Assembly: GCF_907164915.1 (NCBI RefSeq)
Contig: NW_025919373.1
Location: 25,270 to 89,269 of the forward strand
Length of the DNA stretch: 64,000 nucleotides
Reading direction: 5' to 3'
From: Impatiens glandulifera
Taxonomy: Eukaryota > Streptophyta > Magnoliopsida > Ericales > Balsaminaceae
Below are positions 11,291-23,254 of the stretch, piece by piece. Position 1 is the first letter of the stretch, and every line of letters begins with the position of its first letter. Below the pieces are notes generated by a model. That model ran no database searches. It had not been told where the DNA came from and saw only the letters and a program-made list of their open reading frames with translations. The translations under genes were made by a program, and so were the position numbers.

Positions 11291-13489
11291 GATTAAATTA
11301 AAACTTCTACACTTTTTTTTCTACTTTCTTCTCCGCCCGTGATTCTCCCTCTCTTGCTTCGCTCTCTCTCGCTCCTCCGTCCATCCGTTCGTCCACTAGT
11401 CGTCGCTTTTTGTCCGTTCGTCCACTTCGTTCATTTCACCGGTCACCACTCATCTCTTCTTCGCTCCAAGTAACAATCTTTCAAATAATGTTTGATTTAG
11501 GTTGATAGATTGATAAATTTTATGTTTGATTTATGTTGATATTATTAATAGATTTAGGTTGATATTATTGATATATTTAGGTTGATATTATTGATATATT
11601 GATAGATTTTAGGTTTGATTTATGTTTTATTTGATAGATTGTTTGATCTATTTTCAAATAATGTTTGATGTTTGTATATTTGATAGGTTTGCGGATAAGT
11701 TATTGAAAAATTAGGGACGGTTTCCTGATAGGTTATCCAATTATTTTTCTTGTTTTATTGTTTACTTCAATTCATTGTTCTTTATTTTCAGTTTTACTGG
11801 TCGGAATCAAGTATTCGAGATTAACTCTTCGTCGGCATTCTCCATTTGGTAAATTTGTCTATATTTTTTATTATTAGGGTTGCATGTTTATAGAAATGAC
11901 TTACTTGAATTATTAGTGTTGCATGTTTAGAGAAATGACTTATTTGGATTAATATGTTAGGTTTTTTGATTGTGTTTTGGTATTAGTTGATATGTATCAT
12001 AGGTATTGATTTCATTAATTGGTTAATATGTTGTTTAATTGATTATATGTTTCTAGTAATTAAATAGGTAGATGTTAATTTCATTATTGGTTGTTAATCC
12101 ATTATATGTTTGCTAAGGGGGTCTATTTATAACCTCCTGAAGTCGGCTTGTGAAGCACGTGGATCAGGATAAGTCAAATAGCCATTGATGGAATTTTAGT
12201 TGTTCTCCGACCAATTACTAGTATTAGCATCAATGATGTGCCTAAACATAGGGGAAATAATCACCGGAGTAGGGTGATCATTTCACCTTTTGAACGAAGT
12301 CAAAAGGTGGAGAAATGAAAAAGTTCCATCTTTGAAAAATCAAAGATGGTTATTGTTCTTATTTAATCGTCTTCGTGAGACGAAGACACAGGGCGAAACA
12401 TTGTCGTTTTGGGCGTAAGTTCGAATGCAGGACACTCCATTGGCATTTTGTCTAAGTTCCATCCGCGATCGGACATTCTATCGTGTTTCGGCTAACGATG
12501 TTTAGGCTTCCATTTGCTGATCTGGTATTGCGCAAAGCGCTCTTCTTCCATTGCATCGGGCTACGTGGATGGCTCTTGGGCGTTTGATGAAAATCCAACG
12601 CCATATGATGGTTGTGGTTCCTAGTATAGTGGTTTTTCCCGACTTCGGCTACACAGGATCACACTCTATTTTTTAGTTTAAGGGTTTATTTGAAATTGAT
12701 TTTTTTACCCTTTTGGTTTTGTTTTTAATCTTAAAAATATACAAAATATTTTTAATAAATATGACATATATTTTGTATATTTATTTTATTTTATTTTATT
12801 GTATATTTTTGGGTTGAATAAATAATTTATTTAAGATAAAATGAATACAACATTTATCCTATTTTTTTTAATTCCCTTTGATTTCTAAATTAATTTGAGA
12901 TAAAATGAATACAATATTTATCCCAAATTATTTCATTTATTTTTCTTGGCCATTACCTTTAATTAAGTAGAATTTAATTATTACAATAATTAATTCAATT
13001 AATTATTTAATCTTGTTTTGGCCTTGGTTTTAAGTATTTTGATTTATCTTTCAAAATAATTATTTTTTAATTTATAAATTGAGTATGTAAAATTTTAGTG
13101 CTTATAGAGTGGCTCTCTCGAATCGAGTTTGATTACAACAAACTGGTTTTAGAAAACGTGAATTCAAGTATGACACACTAAGTTTTTCTCATCCAATTTA
13201 TTGAGGGTGATGGAAAGATAGAACATGGAGCGATCATATGTTGGAGTGACATGGTGTTACTGTGTGTACCATTTGTCAAGGATTTCCAAGCTTTGATCAT
13301 GGATTTGGTGATTATCTTAACAATGATATTTTCTTAGATCTTGTTTACAGAACTTAACAAAGTATCCACAAAATTTATAGGATAATGGTATAGAGATACC
13401 CATAAATATTTGCTGAAACATAAACTTTCATTAGACGTGAATATCAACAAATTGTTTATAACAAATGCATTTTAACTATTGACTTATAA
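11291..13489. other. non-coding, with degenerate GATTTAGGTTGATA repeats
   Basis: Between about 11500 and 11650 there are several copies of TTTAGGTTGATATTATTGA. From 12120 to 12660 the sequence is less AT-rich but has no convincing ORF on either strand. No gene is supported. Confidence 0.45.
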
Positions 13490-14405
13490 TATTTGGTCAG
13501 TGCTGGTTGGATCAGTCATATACAAATGACTAGGGTTACTGTCAGTATATGTGGCATAAAGGGGACATAAAAATTTTAATGAACTTTTAATGCAGGTTAT
13601 TTAACAAGTAATATTTTGAGCGATCATGTGTAACTAACTGATCGTGAGACTATCAACAAATAAATTTTCATGAGAGTTGATGAACTTACTCATGGGGGTT
13701 ACTAACAAGTAGCGTAGTAATGATCATAGTAAAAATTATCAAAGTACTATCAGCATATAGGCTTATCGTGGGAGTAAATAAACTTGCCACAAAATTACTA
13801 ACAAGTAACATGTAGGTAGGATCATATATAAATGATCACGATACTAACTACATATATGTTTGTTTTTATTGTGAATTGGGAAAAGTACTTACCGAGAGAT
13901 AGGGTTGGGATACCTATCGAGAGATATGGTTTGAATACCTATCGAGAGATAGAGTTTGGATACTTATCGAGAGATAAAGTTTGAATACGTATCGAGAGAT
14001 AGGATTTGGATATCTATCGAAAGATAGGGTTTGAATACCTATCGAGAGATAGGATTTGAATACCTATCGAGAGATAGGGTTTGGGTACCAATTTAGTGAT
14101 AACATTGTATAATTTTTGAGAGATATAGTTTGGATACCTATCGAGATATAGGGTTGAATACCTATTGAGAGATAGGGTATGAATACCTATCGAGATATAG
14201 GGTTTGAATACCTATCGAGTGATAGGGTTTAAATACGTATCGAGAGATAAGGTTTGAATACCTATCGAAAGATAGGGTTTTAATACCTATCGAGAGATAA
14301 AGTTTGAATACCTATTGAGGGATATAATTTGAATACCTATCGATGGATTGGGTTTGAGTACCTATCAAGAGATATGGTTTGAATACCTATCATGGGATAG
14401 GGTTT
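13490..14405. repeat. minisatellite, about 25-bp unit (13885-14405) with diverged flank
   Basis: About 20 units of the type TACCTATCGAGAGATAGGGT plus TTGAA run from 13885. Each contains a small hairpin, CCTATC-GAGA-GATAGG. The segment 13490-13885 holds older, more diverged copies of the ATCATATACAAATGATC theme seen in the next array. It lies 3' of the minus-strand gypsy pol. Confidence 0.9.
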
Positions 14406-15270
14406 TGGTGGATCATGTACGAATGATTACAATAATTATCGACATATAAAATTTTAGACCAATCGACATATAGGGTATTGATGGATCATGTACGAATGAC
14501 TGCGGTACTTATCGATTGATAAGGTTTTAGACCTATCGACATGTAGGATTTTCGTGGATAATATACGAATGTTCACTAGACTTTTAAACAAATATTCTTT
14601 TAGACCTATAAACATATAGGGTTTTGGTAGATAATGTACGAATGATCGGTGAACTTATCAACATATAAGGTTTTAGACCTATGGACATATATGTTTTTAG
14701 TGGATCATGTATGAATGATCGCTGGACTTATCAACAAATAAGGTTTTAGACCTATCGATATATAGGGTTTTACTGGATCATGTACAATTCATCGCTGGAC
14801 TTATCAACAAATAAGGTTTTTGATCTATTGACAGATAGGGTTTTGATGGATCATGTACGAATGATCGCGATACTTATCGACATATAAGATTTTTAGACGT
14901 ATCGATATATAGCATTTTGGAGAATAATGTACAAATAATCATAGTACTAATCGACAAATAATGTTTTAGACCTATCGACAAATAAAGTTTTGACGGATCA
15001 TATACGAATGATCGCTGAACTTATCAATTGATAAAGGTTTAGACAAATGAACCGATAGGATTTTGACGGATCATGTACGAATGATCGCTGGACTTATCAA
15101 CAAATAAGGTTTTAGACCTATCGATAAATTGGGTTTTAATAGATCATGTACGAATAATCAATGGACTTATAAACACATAAGGTTTTAGACCTATAGATAA
15201 ATAGGGTTTTGGGGTACTTATTGAGAGATAGGGTTTTGGTTGAATCGTGTAAATACAATGTCTTGTACCT
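14406..15270. repeat. minisatellite, about 73-bp unit, 11 copies
   Basis: The marker GGATCATGTACGAATGATC recurs near 14410, 14481, 14554, 14628, 14700, 14774, 14846, 14922, 14995, 15068 and 15140. Each unit has two palindromic parts: GATCATGTACGAATGATC and ACCTATCGACATATAGGGT. The second is related to the 25-bp unit of the adjoining array, so one array probably evolved from the other. Confidence 0.9.
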
Positions 15271-17029
15271 ATCAAAAGATAGGGTTTTGGAGACTCGATT
15301 TTACTTATTCATCTTTCACATTATTTGTCTTGGACTATGCCTTTTAAGGTAACATTTCAACAGAATAATTTTCCCTATTTTCTTTCCCAAAATGACCTTC
15401 ACAATTTGTTGAAATCTGTCAATCATCGGTTTCATGCTTTACTTATGAACTTGTGACTCATATTTTTTGATAAAGGGACATATATATATATATATATTTA
15501 TTACCAAGTCCTATCATTTTTTTTCGAGATTGGTATGAACTTTAATCTTTTTAACGAATCGTGATCTTTTGAATTCGAAACTTGTTAGGGGTTGGGCCCT
15601 AAACATATTTTCCTATCCTTTGTGATTCTTGTAATGGATCAGATTTATATTTCCCTAATATTTGAGATATCGGCTATAAATTCGATCTCATGTATAAACG
15701 ATTATTCGTAATCATAACTCTCGAAGAAGATGGTCAAAACTCTAATATTTTGATAGGGGTACAACTATTTTTATTTTCTTGACCTTGAACCACATTTCTT
15801 TGAAAGTTCACTTATCTTGAAACATCTTTTCGAGAAGTTTATGAACTTTCTACTTTGGGGTTTTTTGTTATACCTGTTTTTTTGTTGTCTCTAGGTATCT
15901 AGTAAAATCGATACACCATTGCCTTTGTCGTAGAAATCAAGACTAGAGTCTGACTGAGCAACGGATGGTGATTTCAATACCTAAACCTCTTTGAGCCATT
16001 TTTTGCCTTCCAGGGGTATATCTGGTAAAATCGATACATTTTTCCCTTGCCGTAGGAATCAAGATTATAATCTAAGTAAACACGAACGGTGATTTTAATA
16101 CCTCAACCAACACATAAACATTTTTCTATTTTTTTTTATATTTTCGGGGTTTATTCCATTTCTCTTTTTGGTATTTTTATTTTTTGGTTATTTTCTCCTA
16201 AAGCATCGAGTTTTAAACCTCTCTTTTCTCTGACAAAGGAGTGATGAGTGTTCTTCCTTGATTTGTGGCTCTTGGAAATCTTTTTGGGTGAATTTATTCC
16301 GGTTCTTTTTTCAAAAACCTTCTATGGAGGGTTACTCTTTGAATAATCGTTCATGACGAAAAAAAGCTTATGACCGATAATCTTTAAATTGGGGTCATTA
16401 TGAAATCATCTGTTTTATTTATGAGAATATCACTTGGTTAGAAGCGATGTTCTTTGACTTGCCCCTACTTTCTTTGCTCCGCATCTATGTATATATTTTT
16501 AGACTAGGATCAAGGCTTTCTTCCTTTATCAAAGATTTTTTTCTTTTTCTTTTGTGGAAAGGGCTGGGGATTTTTATTTATTTAAAATCGGGCCTAAAAA
16601 ATACAGGATACCTACGTATATTCTCTCTAGCTTTTATTTTTATACTAAGAAGAATCATGTCTATCATAGTTCGTACATGAATCATTTGTCCATAGTGCAA
16701 GTTTTACAAAACTTGGGATTGGATTATGTTGAAATAAACTTCTTTCATGGTTGAGCATATGACCATTCTACGCGTAGCTTGATATTATACAAAAATATCT
16801 TTTAAGCGCTTCAAAATTGCTTAGAGCAATGAATTCTTTGTCTTCTACAGTAGATAGACAGACAACTCTTCTAGAGAGATTTTTCTTTATTATTAAGTGT
16901 CATTCCCATTGTGGAAAAAATTTGCCCTTAGAGTCAAGACGTTCTCGTGTTCATTTAAGAACCAAATCACATTTTTTGAGGTTTTTAGGTTTCATCTTTC
17001 TATTGAAGGTGTATGACATTTGTTTTTAG
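15271..17029. other. non-coding, includes a diverged 120-bp tandem duplication
   Basis: At about 15890-16110 a segment with GGTAAAATCGATACA and CGTAGAAATCAAGA occurs twice, about 120 bp apart. Plus-strand ORFs at 16447-17029 have biased Phe/Leu/Ile composition and no family. The stretch is best read as the 3' untranslated part of the minus-strand gypsy element. Confidence 0.45.
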
Positions 17030-17830
17030 TAGTCTTGTATTTTATAAAGTGTGTTTAGCCTCTTATCTTCAATTAATGTTGGTTGATCATATCGAGATAT
17101 AAGTTAGCCTTCTTCAACTACTTGACTTTCTAGGAGGACTCTTAGGGTTGAGATCTTAATTTCAATTGATAGTACGAAGTCTATGCCATAAAACCAATGA
17201 GTAGGGAGTTTCGTCCGTCGAGGTTCGAGCGGTTGTACGATATCTCCATAAGGCGTATGGAACTTTTCGTGCTAGTCTTTGTACGTGTTGGTCATCTTCT
17301 TGATGATCCTAATAAAATTTTTATTAGCCGCTTCGACCGCACTATTAGTTTGGGGTCTGTAGGGAGTTAACTTATGATTCTCAATTTTAACTCGTCGAAT
17401 AATTGAAATACTTTTCCTTGAAAGTGTCGATCATTGTCTAAAATCAGGGCGTGTAGGACTCCATATCTAGCGATGATGCTAGTACGGATGAAGTTCACCA
17501 CTTGAGATGATTTTAGAACCTTGTAAGAAGTTGCTTCTACCCATTTGGAGAAGTAGTCTATAACTACGAGTATGAACTCATACCCATTTTAAGCATCGAG
17601 ATATATTTTCCTAATGACATTAACGCCCCATGTAGAAAAGGGACAAGGGTATGTCATATTGTAGAGGAGCGAGGTCGAATTTTACTTTAGGTTATCATAG
17701 ATTTGGCCTTTCCATAGCTCACACATTCTTGTTCTAGGTTTTTCTAGTGATATTCTAAATGAAGTATTTCCTTGGCTAAAGCCATTTCATTCATGTGTGG
17801 GTAACATGTCCCTACATGTACTTCTTCCAT
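17030..17830 (-). pseudogene. Ty3/gypsy integrase remnant
   Basis: Minus-strand reading gives WGVNVIRKI, NGYEFILVVIDYFSKWVEAT, FIRTSIIARYGVLHALILDN and the PTDPKLIV segment near the third acidic position. The C-terminal domain follows (FYGIDFVLSIEIKISTLRVL, LESQVVEEG, SRYDQPTLIEDKRLN). The first and second catalytic Asp are visible (VIDYF, ILDND). At least three stops interrupt the frame, some where Trp is usual. Order and spacing fit a full-length core plus C-terminal domain. Confidence 0.75.
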
Positions 17831-18239
17831 GATCCTTTTGGATTATGGATTATCTATGTAGAGCATATTTTGTCCATCGAAAGATCGTTAGTAAAATTTG
17901 TTGGTAATCCAAGCCTAATTGGTAGAATATTAGCGCAACGTCCGTTGTTCATTTGCTCGGAATTAGAATGGATATTCTTCGTATTCTATGTATTTTTTGA
18001 GAGTATTATACTAGGGTTTAACAAAATTCTCACAGGAAGATACCACCCCTTTTCAAAAGCATGTCTTTGCTTTTGTTGGATTTTAAGGGGTTTTACTTTG
18101 ATTCCGGCAGGAATTTGAGTCATGGATATTAAAATATCCAGGGCATTCACAAAGCGATTTTATCTCCTAGAGTATGAACAAATGATATTTGATAAAATTT
18201 GTTCATAAGCTTGGTCAGATGGGCATGATAGATTTTTAA

Positions 18240-18570
18240 ATTTTCTCCTTTTACTTGCCATATGCCATTGGCTTGGGATATAACCAAATTAGAATCACTG
18301 ATTACTTATAATTTACTTGCCTATTTTTATAGGCCAATTTGAGACATGAGAGACATGCCTTGTATTTAGCCTCATTATTGGTAACGGGATATTCGAGTTT
18401 TATGTCCCTTTTGGGTCAACTAATAAAATCCTAATTTCGTAACCCTGCTTTCCCGAAGCTCCGTCAAATATTAGTTTCCATGTGTCTGATGTGATACTTA
18501 TAATTCCATTATCGGGGAATTCAACTTCATCTTCTAAATCAACGATGATGGGTTGGTCTGTTAAGAAGTC
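18240..18570 (-). pseudogene. second (archaeal-like) RNase H of a Tat element
   Basis: Minus strand reads WKLIFDGASGKQGYEIRILL, VDPKGT, then TNNEAKYKACLSCLKLA. The DGAS and NNEA(E/K)Y motifs are those of the additional RNase H found between the classical RNase H and integrase in Tat elements. Stops follow, and the last conserved His/Asp region is unreadable. Confidence 0.65.
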
Positions 18571-18582
18571 TGCAACAACGCT

Positions 18583-18970
18583 TCATTTGACATACTTCTG
18601 TATCGTATAGACTATGTCATATTTATATATCATCATTATCCATTTGGAAAGCCTAGGTGACAAACGTGTTCTTTGGAAAAGGAAATGGAATGGATCCAAT
18701 CTTGATATCAACTTGATGGGATGTGCTTGCATGTAGTGTCTTAACCTTTGGTGACCCATGCTAATGCCCAACATATCTCGGTTGGAGTATAATTTAGTTC
18801 ACATTCAGTCATCCTTTTACTGATGTAGTAAATAGTCATTTCGAGTTTATCCTCATTTTCTTGATATAACAAGCTTCCCATGACAGCTTCTGTTACGATA
18901 AGGTATAAAATGAGAAGGATGCAGGGTTTGGACAATATGAGTATGAGAGGGGATTTTAAATAATCTTTTA
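18583..18970 (-). pseudogene. gypsy RT-linked RNase H remnant
   Basis: Minus strand: SKPCILLILYLIVTEAVMGS, then IYYISKRMTECELNYTPTE, then a frameshift, then LRHYMQAHPIKLISRLDPF and SPRLSKWIMMIYKYDIVY. This is the classical Ty3 RNase H/connection segment ending in the QK motif before the linker. Two overlapping ORFs (18741-18935 and 18583-18774) show the frameshift near 18750. Confidence 0.8.
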
Positions 18971-18999
18971 TTTTGTCAAATGCTTGTTGACAATTTTCA

Positions 19000-19975
19000 T
19001 CACTTACGATTTTTTTTGTCTTTCTTCAAAAGCTTAAACATCGAATCGCATGTCATAGTAAGCTTATTGATGAATCAGTTGATGTATTGGATTTTTTAAG
19101 AAATCCACAGACCTCCCTTTCGCTTCGAGGTACTAGAATAACCGTGATTGCTTCTATCTTAGAGGGATAGGATTCGATTCTATTTTGAGTGATTAAGAAG
19201 CCTAACATATTACTAGTTGTGACTCAAAATGCACATTTCTTTGGATTGAGTCTTAACTGATATTTCTTAATTCTTAAAAGGATTTTTTCAATGTTTTGGA
19301 CATGTCCATGTCGATCCTTCGATTTGACGATCATGTCGTCAACATAGACTTCCACTTCCTTATGAATCATGTCATGAAGGATCATGGTGGTTTCTCTTTG
19401 ATAGGTTGCTCATGTATTTTTGAGACTAAAAGGCATGACACGATACTATAAGGTACCTACTTCTATTATAAATGTTGTTTTTTCCTTGTCTTGTGGGGCC
19501 ATCAGAATTTGGTTATATTTTGAAAAAATTCGTCAATGAATGATAACAGTTCATGATTGGCAGCATGGTTGACAAGTATGTTGATGTGCAGTAATGGGAA
19601 GTGATCTTTAGGGCTTCCCTTTGTTTAGATCTCGATAGTCCACACACACACACACCACGTAATTTCCCATCTTTCTTTAGAACAAGAACTAAATTGACTA
19701 TCTAGGTAGGATAATCCATTACCCTAAGAAATCTAGCTTCGAGTTACTTTTGGACTTCTTCTTTTATTGTAGTTACAACATCATTTTTCATCCGTCTGAG
19801 CTTTTACTTTATAGGCTTAACGTCTAGATAAAGGGGAATATGATGTTGGGTGATCCTAAGATTAATTTCTAGAATATCTTTGTATGACTAGGAGAAAACA
19901 TTTGTATTGGCTTTCAATAACTCAACTAATTCATGATGTTCTTGTGAGTTTAAACTTTGGCCTATTAATACGATT
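19000..19975 (-). pseudogene. gypsy reverse transcriptase remnant
   Basis: From 5' to 3' on the minus strand: SYKDILEINLRITQHHIPLY, TTIKEEVQK, LEARFLRVMDYPT, VLKKDGKLRG, VDYRDLNKGSPKDHFPLLHI (19597-19645), MAPQDKEKTTFII, the catalytic box EVYVDDMIVKSKDRHGH (19298-19350), LRLNPKKCAF and LGFLITQNRIESYPSKIEAI. The box is intact, but in-frame stops occur before and after it and a short CA run (near 19640) interrupts the DYRDLN block. Confidence 0.8.
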
Positions 19976-20039
19976 TGAGGATCGTCATCCGTGTTTAAAT
20001 TGATTTCAATTGTCTATTTTACACCCGATACTTGGCATC

Positions 20040-20345
20040 CGACTAAGGAACAATGCTCTCTACACCGAAGGATCGAGGATCGACGCTCTCTACACCTAAG
20101 GACCGAAGATCGATGATCATTGCACTCGAGGACCGATGATTGTTGCACACGAGGACCGATGCTCGTTGCACCCGTGGACCGATGACCGATGGCCGTTGCA
20201 CTCGATGACCGATGATCGCTGCACCCGAGGACCGACACTTGCTGCACCCGAGGATCGAGGACCGATGCCCATTGCACCTAAGGAACACAGACCGACGCTT
20301 GCTGCATGCTAGGACCGAGATCATCGATCGATGATCATTGCACAC
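20040..20345. repeat. GC-rich minisatellite, 23/30-bp units
   Basis: About ten units of the type GCACCCGAGGACCGATGATC alternate between roughly 23 and 30 bp (sub-unit GACCGATG). It is much richer in G and C than its surroundings. Overlapping minus-strand ORFs rich in HRSS/CNDHRSS come only from the repeat. It lies upstream of the gypsy RT on the minus strand, in the gag-pol or leader region. Confidence 0.8.
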
Positions 20346-21241
20346 TTCTCGACCGAGGAGGTAGATTGCGACCGAGGGGATGACTGTGACCGAGCTAGGT
20401 TTCCACACCGACGGAAAGCAAGTTTTTCGACCATAGAGGCTATCCACAATCCTTTGCGTTTATTTTTTCATATATTTTTTTCTTGTTCTAGTTTTATGCT
20501 TCATTTGGTTTTTGTTAGTTTTTTCATTTATGTTAGTTTGTGGATTATTTTATTATAGGGTAACATAAATTATTTAAACATTGTAAAGCGGATGAAATTT
20601 TAAAAACGACCAAAATTAATTAGTATAGATCTTTAGGGCGTTGTGGGACATAGAGTGTAAAATATATCTCCCACACGTAGCAAAATTCTAGACTCACATA
20701 TCTTAATTTCATATTTTATAAATTAGGTGGCGACTCTCTAGTCATGAGAATAATTAAAATAAAAAAATCTAAAGAAAACCTATGACATAGTTCTCATTAA
20801 ATATCTTAATCTCTTCCAAATTCTATGGTATGGTAAATTATGGAGTTGTCTATAAAGCCTCATATTTTCTAAAACTTAATTTTTCGATAAATTTAAAACT
20901 AATTCCACTCACATTACTTTTTTCAAAATCAGCATTTTAATAGCATCCCAGATTCATAAAATTTTTAAACTGACGACGACGTTAAGTCGATCATAGTCTT
21001 GTCTATGAGTTAGATATAAAGGGATAGAAGGAAGCCCCTTTCGTTCATGATGTTGCTACGGAAAGAGCTTCCCAATACCATAATTGTCTCTAACATGATC
21101 AGAGTAGAGGGATCCTTATCCCCTTTTCTTAAGTGGTTGGTCACCTCTATTTTTATGTGACCCAAAAAAATATGAGAACCTTTGAACACGGCTTACAACG
21201 GGGCAAGTGAATAGTGGGGAAGGAATATCATCATTGTCATC
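20346..21241. other. non-coding stretch
   Basis: No ORF of interest. AGGTGGCGACTCT near 20727 resembles a sequence common near LTR ends of gypsy elements, but no matching LTR pair could be assembled. Confidence 0.35.
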
Positions 21242-21665
21242 ATGTATCCGTTCTTGAATGGAGAAATCTTTTTGTCCTTCACCACCAACTTGTTACACTT
21301 GCAGGTCGATGAACCCTCTCTTGTGCATGTGGCCGGTTGTGGTCTTGGTGTTCCTGAAATCCTCCTTCATCAACTTCCTCAACGCCATCGACTCAATGAC
21401 CAACTTCAAGTGAAAGATATTTATGCTCTTGATCATCATAATAACCTTGAACTCCTTGATGGTGGGGGCACATCTGTTAGTCGCCAATGTGAAAACTCCT
21501 TGTAATTGGGCTCCACATATTCTACTTGTGGACCATGAATGTGTGGTTGATCTTAGTGCCCATGAACTTGAGGTTATCGTTGATGTTATAATTCTTGTAA
21601 TTCAGCTCATACTCTTGGTAATGGCTCATCCACATGTCTAGAAATGCGTCGTCAAGCATTGCCAT
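21242..21665 (-). other. overlapping unrecognised ORFs
   Basis: Both strands are open here. The minus strand looks more protein-like: from about 21665 it reads MAMLDDAFLDMWMSHYQEYE, LKFMGTKINHTFMVHK, a stop, then an ORF (21293-21487) MATNRCAPTIKEFKVIMMIK, FHLKLVIESMALRKLMKEDF. The composition suggests a decayed coding region, possibly a captured gene fragment or gypsy gag, but no family is recognised. Confidence 0.25.
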
Positions 21666-21975
21666 TCTACAAAAGAAACACAAAGGCAAAAGAAAAGTCA
21701 TTTATATGGTTCGATCGGATGTTTGTAAAACTTTTATATTTTTCTAAGAAAGAACGAGGCTTTGACCCTTGTAAAAATGAATAAAAACGATGTCATTTTC
21801 AGTGGAGAATGTCACTTTGCAAAAAAAATTATCATTAGTTGTGTACACGATAAATATAGCTTGGCTTAGCTTAGAATCTTACATTGTTTTCCTACTCTTG
21901 ATTTAATTTATTATTTTTACGTGGGGAATTTATTATTTTTATGTGTGATTGAAAAAGTAAGAAAATAAAAAATAT
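21666..21975. other. non-coding flank of element 1
   Basis: AT-rich sequence with nothing recognised. The last five bases (AATAT) are compared with the AAAAT after the right LTR of element 1, an imperfect target duplication. Confidence 0.4.
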
Positions 21976-22388
21976 CGTTGAGTTATGGAGCCTACACTTA
22001 TAATAAACTCTACATTGTTAATTAGAGTTTATTGGGTTTGTATTTGGTTTTGGGCTTGGGCCTGACTAAGAGTTATTTAGGTTTATTACCTGAATGTTTA
22101 CCCTTTAAATATGTGATTATTAAGGGTTTACATTGTAAAGATATAATTCTAGAGAGATAAAGTGTGAGGTAAAAACTATGTATTCCTTCTTCTTCATAGT
22201 GAAATCTGGTGGTGGTAAGGAAGACAACAGGGCTGTCTTACAGTAGAATTGATATTTTATAGGCTCCCTGGCTGAAGTGGACGTAGCTTAATTTGAGTAA
22301 ACCACTATAAATCTGTGTCTTCTTGTGTTCTTCTTTCTTGCATTTTTACTTTCAAACTGGTTAGATTTGGGATATACAAATCCTAACA
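21976..22388 (+). mobile_element. element 1 5' LTR, 413 bp
   Basis: It starts CGTTGAGTTATGG (the 3' LTR has TGTTGAGTTATGG, so the first base has mutated) and ends ATCCTAACA, directly before the PBS. A TATA-like TTTAAATATG lies near 22112. Compared with the 3' LTR it has an insertion around 22210-22275 and scattered substitutions. Confidence 0.9.
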
Positions 22389-22390
22389 AC

Positions 22391-22402
22391 TGGTATCAGA
22401 GC
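22391..22402 (+). other. element 1 primer binding site
   Basis: TGGTATCAGAGC, two bases after the LTR end; initiator tRNA-Met type. Confidence 0.9.
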
Positions 22403-22454
22403 AGCTAGTCTACATCTTAGCATTGGAAACAATGGAAAGTTAGAACAGTACATG

Positions 22455-23254
22455 ACATGGAATTGGAAGATTTAATGGGACAGATTATGCATTCTAGAGA
22501 ATGCAGATTGAAGATTATCTTTATAGAAAGAAGCTTCATGTTCTTTTGAGTGAGAAACTAGAGAAGATGGATGAAGATGAATGAAAACTCCTTGATAGAC
22601 AGGTTTTGGGAGTTATCCGATTGACGCTAGCCAAGACGGTTGCTCACAATGTAGTAAAGGAGAAGAGCACCATGAGATTGATTTTGTGGTACTTCTGTCA
22701 CTACTGAAAAGACTCTTTTACTTAAGAATGGTTTGTGGTACTTCTGTCACTACTCATTTGAATGAATTCAATACAATTGTGAATCAATTGCTATCTGTTG
22801 AGATTGATTTTGGAATGAAGTTAGTGCCCTGATTTTGTTAGCATCTCTACCAAATAGTTGGGAACCTTTGAGGGCAACAATTAGTAATTCAGTTGGAAAT
22901 GCTAAACTAAAATTTGTTGAAGTTAGATATCGTATTCTTACTGAAGAGGTTCGTAAAATTGATTTTGGTGAAACATTCAAAGGTTCTACTCTGAATGTGA
23001 AAAACAGGGGTAGAGGTAATGATAGAAATTTCAACCGAGGTAAGAGCAGATCTATGTCAAGGAGTAGGAGGAGTCATTTCAAGTCTGGGCAGACATTTGA
23101 GTGCTCGAATTGTGGTAAACAATGTCATTTAAAGAGGAACTGCAAAACACCGAAGAAAAACGGTGATGATAAAAATGATGCAACCAACGTTGTTACAGAA
23201 TCTGTCACTGATGCGTTACTCCTGTCTGTTGATAGCCCGATAGATTCATGAATT
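22455..23254 (+). pseudogene. gag: element 1 Gag (UBN2 and zinc knuckle), broken
   Basis: The N-terminal half reads RFNGTDY (AFW), MQIEDYLYRKKLHVLLSEKL, then a stop at a usual Trp position, LLDRQVLGVIRLTLAKTVAH. Around 22680-22760 the sequence is rearranged: TTTGTGGTACTTCTGTCACT occurs twice 47 bp apart and the middle of the domain is lost. The frame resumes LASLPNSWEPLRATISNSVG (ORF from 22835), a basic region RSMSRSRRSHFKS, and a CCHC zinc knuckle CSNCGKQCHLKRNC (C-x2-C-x4-H-x4-C) at about 23103-23145. It continues in frame into protease across one stop. Confidence 0.85.

Larger units (their letters stand above)
17030..19975 (-). mobile_element. Ty3/gypsy Tat-like pol region, decayed
   Basis: On the minus strand the order is RT, RNase H, second RNase H, integrase, which is the gypsy order. 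The wording of the motifs (YVDDMIVKSK in RT; LRHYMQAHPIKLISRLDP in RNase H; FDGASGKQGYEI in the second RNase H; YFSKWVEA and the LRVLLESQV tail in integrase) is that of the Tat/Athila-type clade rather than chromoviruses. Stops and frameshifts occur throughout. Gag and LTRs were not confidently identified. The tandem arrays at 13.5-15.3 kb lie where Tat elements carry hypervariable 3' UTR repeats. Confidence 0.8.

Noticed and set aside
16447..17029. Three plus-strand ORFs of 66-77 codons
   Set aside because: Phe/Leu/Ile-biased readings of AT-rich sequence antisense to the gypsy element; no conserved motif.
20014..20447. Overlapping minus-strand ORFs of 87 and 134 codons rich in HRSS
   Set aside because: Produced by the GC-rich tandem repeat; open in more than one frame at once.
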